Shown piece after piece: positions 57,611 to 64,000 of a DNA stretch of 64,000 nt. This DNA is from Aquarana catesbeiana (taxonomy: Eukaryota; Chordata; Amphibia; Anura; Ranidae), in contig NC_133329.1 in assembly GCF_042186555.1 (NCBI RefSeq), forward strand, positions 76,958,557 through 77,022,556, written 5' to 3'. Made by a program: the position numbers and the translations under genes. Below the pieces are notes generated by a model. The model searched no databases. It was not told the origin of the DNA and saw only the letters and a program-made list of their open reading frames with translations. Positions within the stretch are counted from its first letter, which is position 1. The number at the start of each line of letters is the position of its first letter.

Positions 57611-57713
57611 TTAGAGTGTTTCCTTGGGACCTTTTTTCTTTGGATCACATATGGGCTTTATATTGATTTTTGAATAAACAGAATATATATTTTTATTTTT
57701 TTTTGCACTTTTA

Positions 57714-58155
57714 GTGCTCATGCACACGGACGTTTTTACAGCTGCTTTTTTGAGCTTTTTTTGCAGCTTAAAAAGGCCTGTCTATGTTAGTCTATGGCTT
57801 CATGCCCACCTAGGCGTTTTTGAGCTGCAAGTGGCATAGGCGTTTTTAAGCTGTAAAAAAAACCCAGGACCAGTGGGTTCTGAGAGACGTTTTTCAGCTG
57901 TAAAAACACTCTAACGCTGAAAAACGCTCAAAAACATAATTCGCCAACGTTTTTTAGTGTTTTTGATCCATTGAAAAAAAAAAAAAAAAAATGTGAAAAA
58001 AAAAGCTAAAAAACGCTAACATGGAAAAACGCTCAAAAACGCTCAAAAACGATATTGCAAAAACGCTGAAAAAAGCTGAAAAAAGTTAAAAAAAATCACT
58101 GCAAAGATACTGGCGTTTTCATAACGTTATTTTAACAGCCTGTGTGCATGAGGGC
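57714..58155. mobile_element. MITE with TTA duplication (GTGCTCATGCACAC ends)
   Basis: TTA lies at 57711-57713 and 58156-58158. The ends are GTGCTCATGCACACGG and the inverted GCCCTCATGCACACAGG. The interior is a series of CGTTTTTGAGC/GCTCAAAAACG words that form many alternative hairpins. The TTA target suggests Harbinger, but the ends differ from the TGCCGCGTACACAC group. Confidence 0.72.
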
Positions 58156-58603
58156 TTATTCTATCAACTATTTGCACTTCAATAGCGGTTTCTGCATGGT
58201 TTGCACTTTATGATCACGCAATTTTTGCACATTGTCACATGATAATCTTGTTGTGTTTAGATTGACAATTCATATATCTATTTTGTAGTTCATTTCAGCA
58301 CATGTTGCATATGGTTTCAATTATTTTGTCACCAGTATAATTAAGCACAGAGAGTATTACAGGTCAGCACTGCTTGTCTTCTTTCCAATAGTCTCTTTTG
58401 GTGTTTTAATCAAAATCTGAGTTAGCAGCGGTTTGTTTGCTTATTGTCAGTTTTTTTTTGGGGTTTTAGTTCCCAAATATTTCTTGTGGCTCTGTAGTTT
58501 TCATTAGGATTATTATTTCACACATATTTACATCCCTTGTGATAGGAATAAAAGTGATTAAGAAAAAATTAAAAACGACAGTGTAAAAATAAATACATTT
58601 TAA

Positions 58604-59630
58604 CCACTTAAGCCCCGGAAGGATTTGCCCCCTTAATGACCTGGGCATTTTTTGCGATACAGCACTGCGTCGCTTTAACTGACAATTGCGCGGTCGTGCA
58701 ACGCTGTACCCAAACAAAATTGCCGTCCTTTTTTTCCCAACAAATAGAGCTTTATTTTGGTGGTATTTGATCACCTCTGCGGTTTTTGCTTTTTTGTGCT
58801 ATAAACAAAAACAAAGAGCGACAATTTTGAACAAAAAAAAAACAAAAACATTTTTTTTAAATTTTTGCTATAATACATAGCCAAAAAAAAATATATAAAA
58901 AAAATTCATTCATCAGTTTAGGTCGATATATATTCTTCTACATATTTTTGGTAAAAAAAAAAAAAAAAAAATCGCAATAGGCGTATATTAATTGGTTTGT
59001 GCAAAAGTTATTGCGGCTACAAACCACAGGATAGATTTAGAGACTTTTATTGTTTTAAATTGCGGCGGGCGGTCCTTAATCGGTTAAAGCGCCTCTGTCT
59101 CCCTGTGCTTGTGCGCAGTGTTGAATGCCTATGTGGGTTGCGCCTGCGTATGTAAACGGTGTTCGCACCACACATGTGAGATATCGCCGTGAACGGTAGA
59201 GAGCGCAATAATTCTAGCGCTAGACCTCCTCTGTAAAACTCTAAAATGGTAACCTGTCAACATTTTTTAAGTGTTGCCTATGGAGATTTTTAAATTCAGT
59301 TGTTTAGCGCCATTCCACGAGCGTGCGCAATTTTTTAAAGCATGACATGATAGGTGTCTCTTTACTTGGGATAACATCTTTTATATTTCAACAAAAAAAA
59401 AATGAGGTTATATATTGTGATTTTTTTCATTAAAACTCATTAAAGTGTGCTTTCTCCCAAAAAAATTTGGTTTGAAATATCCCACTTGACGTAACAAATA
59501 GCAAAGCCCGCCATTTTATTCTCTAGATATCATGTTTGGGGGTTCTAAGTAATTCTAGCAAAAAAAAAAAAAATACAGATTTTTACATGTAGGAGAGAAA
59601 TGTTAGAACCTGCATAGGTGGGAACTAGGT
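58604..59630. mobile_element. TTAA-family element, CCACTTAAG end
   Basis: It starts at TTAA (58600-58603) with CCACTTAAGCCCCGGAAGG. The internal words CACTGCGTCGCTTTAACTGA and AATAGAGCTTTATTTTGGTGG are the reverse complement of the right part of 50617-51557. The far end (CCTACATGTAAAAATC inverted, about 59580-59630) matches the left part of 5123-6293, but its TTAA is lost. Confidence 0.75.
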
Positions 59631-60142
59631 GCAGATTTACAAAGACTGATGTGACTTTGGTGACAGGATGACATCTCCTTTAATTCTGACATGACACTCT
59701 GTTCCTCTGCTGCCTCCGGGATTCTCCAGTGTGAAACGATGCCATCTGCCACGGCCGAGCTCCCCACATAGGTGACAGACGTCTAGGGGACATGGAAAGA
59801 AAGTGACAGCCTTTCCACCCCCCTACCGGCACCCCCCCCCACCTTGCCGTGACTACGAGCCATGGAGCCATGCGTCACGACAGGAGTGACTCACCGCCAG
59901 CGGAACCTGACAATGTCTCCGTGAAGCGTGACTAACGATACCGCCAATACGCAGCTAAAAGTACAGAGATTTTCTCTTCTCAAAACTTCCTGGCAATTAT
60001 TTATCTTCTGGAATATCAATATGAAATCATCATACTCGTGTCTGGCATAAAACCAGGTCTGCTGGTAAATGCATGAGATGGATGAGCATAAGTGTAGCCA
60101 GGTCAGCGCACACAAATTTGAGACTTCAATGAGTGGTGGAGG
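59631..60142. other. Spacer without recognised gene
   Basis: Balanced single-copy-looking sequence with a C-run at 59833. No gene is supported. Confidence 0.4.
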
Positions 60143-61102
60143 CTGTTCCGGGGTCTGTACTCCTGCTGTGCCCATTATGATGGGTTCCCACCATCCCTGT
60201 GCCGAGTCCCTGGGTCTGTACACCTGCTGTGCCCTTATGATGGGTTCCCACCATCCCTGTGCCGAGTTCCTGGGTCTGTACACCCGCTGTGCCCATTATG
60301 ATGGGTTCCCACCATCCCTGTGCCGAGTTCCTGGGTCTGTACTCCTGCTGTGCCCATTATGATGGGTTCCCACCATCCCTGTTATGAGTTCCTGGGTCTG
60401 TACACCCGCTGTGCCCATTATGAGGGGTTCTCACCATCCCTGTGCTGAGTTCCCGGGTCTGTACACCTGCTGTGCCCAATTATGAGGGGTTTCCACAATC
60501 CCTGTGCTGAGTTCCTGGGTCTGTACACCTGCTGTGCCCATTATGAGGGGTTCCCACCATCCCTGTGCTGAGTTCCTGGGTCTGTACATCTGCTGTGCCC
60601 ATTATGAGGGGTTCCCACCATCCCTGTGCTGACTTCCTGGGTCTGTACACCTGCTGTGCCCATTATGATGGGTTCCCACCATCCCTGTGCTGAGTTCCTG
60701 GGTCTGTACACCCGCTGTGCCCATTATGAGGGGTTCTCACCATCCCTGTGCTGAGTTCCCGGGTCTGTACACCTGCTGTGCCCAATTATGAGGGGTTTCC
60801 ACAATCCCTGTGCTGAGTTCCTGGGTCTGTACACCTGCTGTGCCCATTATGAGGGGTTCCCACCATCCCTGTGCTGAGTTCCTGGGTCTGTACACCTGCT
60901 GTGCCCATTATGAGGGGTTCCCACCATCCCTGTGCTGACTTCCTGGGTCTGTACACCTGCTGTGCCCATTATGATGGGTTCCCACCATCCCTGTGATGAG
61001 TTCCTGGGTCTGTACACCTGCTGTGCCCATTATGATGGGTTCCCACCACCCCTGTGCTGAGTCTCTGGGTCTGTACACCTAATGTGCCTGTTATGAGGGG
61101 TT
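60143..61102 (+). repeat. 61-bp minisatellite, locus 3, with 306-bp higher-order repeat
   Basis: About 15-16 units of the same 61-bp repeat as locus 2. A five-unit block beginning at 60391 recurs at 60697 (306 bp) with the same private variants (GGGGTTCTCACC, CCCAATTATGAGG, TTTCCACAATCC). The array ends abruptly at the 3' end of a LINE, within the TTATGAGGGGTT part of a unit. Confidence 0.95.
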
Positions 61103-64000
61103 AATTTTGTTTATTGAAAAATCTTACAAACAACAACTTATATACAATAAAACCATAATAAATAAATAAAACATATTTACAAAATAATTTAATATGATTA
61201 TACAAAACAAGAACATAATAAATGGTAGAAACCAAATTGCGCACAACACAATCCCTACGGGAGAGCCAGACTAAGGAACATCACCGTCACCATGCATGTA
61301 GCCCTTTATCAAAAATATATTTGATCTAGGGGAGTAAAACAAGAATACAAAGAAAAGCCGCACACCCCGAGATCAACAGGCAGCAGCTACAGAGTCCTGA
61401 TATTCCTCCACGCCCTTATCCAGGCCTCCTGCTGCCACCTGCCTTTCTCAAGTCCCTAAATCTTCCCAACCTCACCCAGAATGTTCTGCACCACCACTTC
61501 GACAGGGAGGATTTTACTCCGTAAGGATACCTGACACCGTGCACTCTACGTGAAATAACGGACTACTAGACTAACTTAAAAAAGTGTTTCCAAATCATAA
61601 TCCCGATGAGTCTGGAAGCCCCATATACCCACTCTGCATAACTCATATGGGGGAGGAAGGGTATACTCAGAGCCCTCCCCACCCTCTTATACACCTCTAT
61701 ATTAAAAGGGCACTGAAGTAGAAAGTGATCCATGGACTCCACCACTCCTCCACACTCCACTCTCGGGCAGCCCCGTTCATTCATGGAAAGAAACTTCAAG
61801 TTGCCCTTCACATATAGTTTTCAATGAAAAGCAAGCCAAGCCTGATCCCTAAACTTCATTGGGATTCTCTCCAAATTAATCAATCGCAAACCCACCCCCA
61901 AAACCAGGCTTGGGCAATCCCTCAAGGCCAGTGGCTCGCAAAAAGCAGACCTCATGATCCGCTTCTCAAGAAGTTTCCTTGGAAGAGATCTGACTTCTCC
62001 TGCTGTTACTTGCCACTGCCGAAGCATTTTCAAACACAGGGCAACATAAGACCCTCAGGCTTTTCACTGGCCCACCATTTTCCCAGTCTCGCAGAAAGGG
62101 CCTAAACCAGGACTGGAAAATACCAACCCACCCAGGCGGTCTCTCTGCCAACATGTTACCAAGATTGTAATTCACAAACATCAGAGAGAAAAAGACTACA
62201 GGGTTGACCATCCCTAGACCACCCTTTCGTCTAGGAAGGTAAGTCACATTACTTTTGACAAGGTTTATTCTGTTCCCCCATAACAGCTGGAAGAAACAAC
62301 TATAGATCCTGGTATAGAGAGAAACTGGAAAAACGCAAACAAAACTGACATACAGAAAAATCGGAATCAGGTATGTCTTGATCAGATCAACCTTTTCCCT
62401 CAAGGAAAGCTGCCAACCTTTCCAGCTTGCCACCTTGACTTCGGCATTCTCCAGCCTGTTCACCCAATTTGCATGACCATAGTCACCTGGGCCGAAATCA
62501 ATGCCTAGAACTCAAACTTTTTGTTGGGGCTCTGGGAAGTCATCCGGGAGAACAAAGCTCTCACCTTCCACGCCCATCCAGAAAGCTTCACACTTGTCCT
62601 GGTTGACCTTTGAATCTGATGCCTCTGCATACTGACTTATCACTGAGACCACCTCCTGCGCCTCCGAGAGACAGAGACAAAAACAGAGACAAAAACAGAA
62701 ACATCATCAGCATAGGCCACAACCTTCAAAGGAGGCTCACCAGCGATGCCTAAAGGTACCCCACACAATGGTTCACTCTCTAGCCTTCTAATGAAGAGGT
62801 CGATTGCAAACACATATAGCAGAGGACTCAATGGACACCCCTGACGCACACCCGAGCTGACCGCAAAGGGCCGCCCGACCCAACCGTTAACCAGAGGAAA
62901 GCTTTCAGCCCCTTTGTACAAAATCTTGAGCCAATCAATGAAACCCCCCCTCCAGGCCATATTTGTCAAGAAGGAGCCACAAGTACTCATAATTAACCCG
63001 ATCAAAGGCCTTAGCCTGATCCAACGTCAGCAAAAATGTACCCCAACCAGCAGCCCTACAACGCTCCAAGGCCTCCCGGACAGCTAATACCGCTGAGAAA
63101 GTGCTTCTACCTTGGACCGAACAGTGCTGGTGGCGGGCTAACAAACTGCCTGCAACTGGTGATAATCGCCAGAAGAAAATCTTTGCCAGTATCTTTCTAT
63201 CGACATTAAGAAGGCTAATGGGGCGCCAATTCCCAATCATCGAAGGATCTTTACCCTTTGACAGAAGGATCACTGCAGATTGCCCCATATAGGGCGAGGG
63301 AGAGAACCCTCCTGCAAATAGCCATTAAAAACCTCCACAAGGTAGGGAGCCATGATCGTCTTAAAACATTTATAAAATGTGGCTGTCAAACCATCTGGCC
63401 CTGGCGTTTTCTTGATGGCTAGTTTATCAATAGCATGGATTACCTCATCTGCAGTGATTTCATCTGTCAAATTCATCAAAGGAACATTACTTGCCAGTCC
63501 TGGTGTAGAGTCCAAAAAACCCAACATCCTTGTCCGATCAAGGTTCCTTCCTCCCAGGAGATCGGCTAGTATGACCTGACAACCTCCAGGATCCCTGACC
63601 TAGACTTCGTAAGAGAGCATGTACTGTCCCCCAGGCCATTGACCGTCTTAACTGCTATGCTCTGTTTACAGTTCTAGTAAGGGTCAGGCGAATGGTATTT
63701 CCCGTAATCCCTCTCCTGAACCAAAAAGAGGCGTGCCGGTCATATTGATGTCTCTTCACCTCAGAGATCGCCCCAGAATCTCCTCCATTCGAAACAAGGC
63801 GGTCAAGCTTCCTCCGCAAACCCTGGTAGGTGATATACTTATCTTGCTGCTTCTTTCTTCCTATGGCCTTGAAAAGCCCAACAGTCAACTGTTTAACAAG
63901 CTCCCACCATTCTGACTTGCTGTTGCAAAAGTCTAGGATCGTTACCTGTGCTTAAAAAAAATCCTCAAAGGATTGTCTTACTCTCTCGTCTTCCAGGAGG
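61103..64000 (-). mobile_element. Tx1/L1-like LINE, 3' part, runs off the window
   Basis: On the minus strand it carries endonuclease-to-RT linker sequence, an RT domain, a C-terminal domain with a CCHC-like motif, a ~460-bp 3' region and an end at TTTTTCAATAAACAAAATTAA directly against the 61-bp array. No long poly(A) is seen. The 5' part lies beyond base 64000. Tx1-clade LINEs often insert at preferred repeat sites; here only one junction is visible. Confidence 0.85.
61566..63888 (-). pseudogene. LINE ORF2 (reverse transcriptase), multiply frameshifted
   Basis: The fragments read in order 63888-63655, 63527-63270, 63288-62935, 63005-62640, 62463-61966, 62033-61821 and 61811-61566. They alternate between two reading phases, so at least five frame changes exist. 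Motifs: KKTPGPDGL (finger), KDPSMIGNWRPISLLN (RT 2a/3), TLDQAKAFDRVNYEYLW (motif A Asp), GVRQGCPLSPLLYVFAIDLF (motif B), and AYADDVSVF (motif C). After these comes ECGGVVESMDHFLLQCP, a zinc-knuckle-like C-terminal motif. The NWRPISLLN...LDQAKAFDRV style is that of the Tx1/L1 group. It is inactive. Confidence 0.87.

Larger units (their letters stand above)
56375..58395. mobile_element. 2-kb fold-back element, possible core-less PLE
   Basis: The left arm (56378-56975) and right arm (57213-58395) are reverse complements: GACCTGTAATACTCTCTGTG / CACAGAGAGTATTACAGGTC; AGCAGGATAGAGGAAGGAAG / CTTCCTTCCTCTATCCTGCT. Two later insertions in the right arm (57472-57610 and 57714-58155) make it longer. The centre has CCCTGCACGTTTCGTCATGTG, like the ACGCGTTTCGTCATCGG motif in the intact PLE's noncoding part. 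I infer a PLE reduced to inverted terminal repeats; it has no RT. Arm divergence shows it is older than the intact PLE. Confidence 0.65.

Overview
The window reads as non-genic DNA from a large, repeat-rich vertebrate genome. The mix of transposons points to an anuran, most likely a ranid-type frog: Tc1/mariner, hAT and Harbinger miniature elements, TTAA-flanked elements beginning CCACTT, a Penelope-like element, Tx1/L1-like LINE remnants and solo LTRs. The organism call is an inference from repeat types; no host gene was found that could confirm it. There are no operons, CRISPR arrays, rRNAs or tRNAs. Nearly all long open frames are artefacts of tandem repeats. The one intact protein gene is the 829-864 aa reverse transcriptase/GIY-YIG protein of a Penelope-like element (PLE) at 39785-42379.

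Layout. 0-1.4 kb: CTACACTATA-type repeat, a hairpin and a Tc1 3' remnant. 1.4-6.4 kb: a Tc1 element whose transposase is broken by three hAT insertions, with a TTAA element in its right inverted repeat. 6.4-10.5 kb: mostly unique sequence, a dispersed repeat and two minisatellites. 10.6-12.3 kb: solo LTR with a Harbinger MITE. 12.6-15 kb: 61-bp and 30-bp arrays. 16-17.3 kb: Harbinger element keeping an N-terminal transposase relic. 18-26 kb: several minisatellites, a (TATC)n tract split by a Harbinger MITE, and a unique island at 22.6-23.5 kb. 26.4-28.6 kb: second solo LTR with a 26/27-bp array. 28.8-30.2 kb: 21-bp array, then a short solo LTR with a Harbinger MITE in its target duplication. 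31.4-32.9 kb: complete-ended Tc1 element with a decayed transposase, followed by a possible host exon. 33.6-43.1 kb: 37-bp array interrupted by an AT-rich fold-back element and by the PLE. 43.2-45 kb: decayed TTAA element with a large hairpin. 45-47.6 kb: ~290-bp satellite containing a poly(A) retroelement with a U2 snRNA-derived head. 48.7-53.4 kb: TTAA elements and a Harbinger MITE. 54.6-55.2 kb: second 61-bp array. 56-58.4 kb: hAT MITE and a 2-kb fold-back element. 58.6-59.6 kb: TTAA element. 60.1-61.1 kb: third 61-bp array, abutted by the 3' end of a Tx1/L1-like LINE that runs off the window.

Most striking: (1) the PLE has an intact ORF between inverted terminal repeats that match over 500/500 bases, so it inserted very recently; (2) a ~1.2-kb U2-headed retroelement holds three successive U2-5'-like segments, as in the SINEU families described in crocodilians; (3) target duplications allow the insertion order to be reconstructed in several nests.
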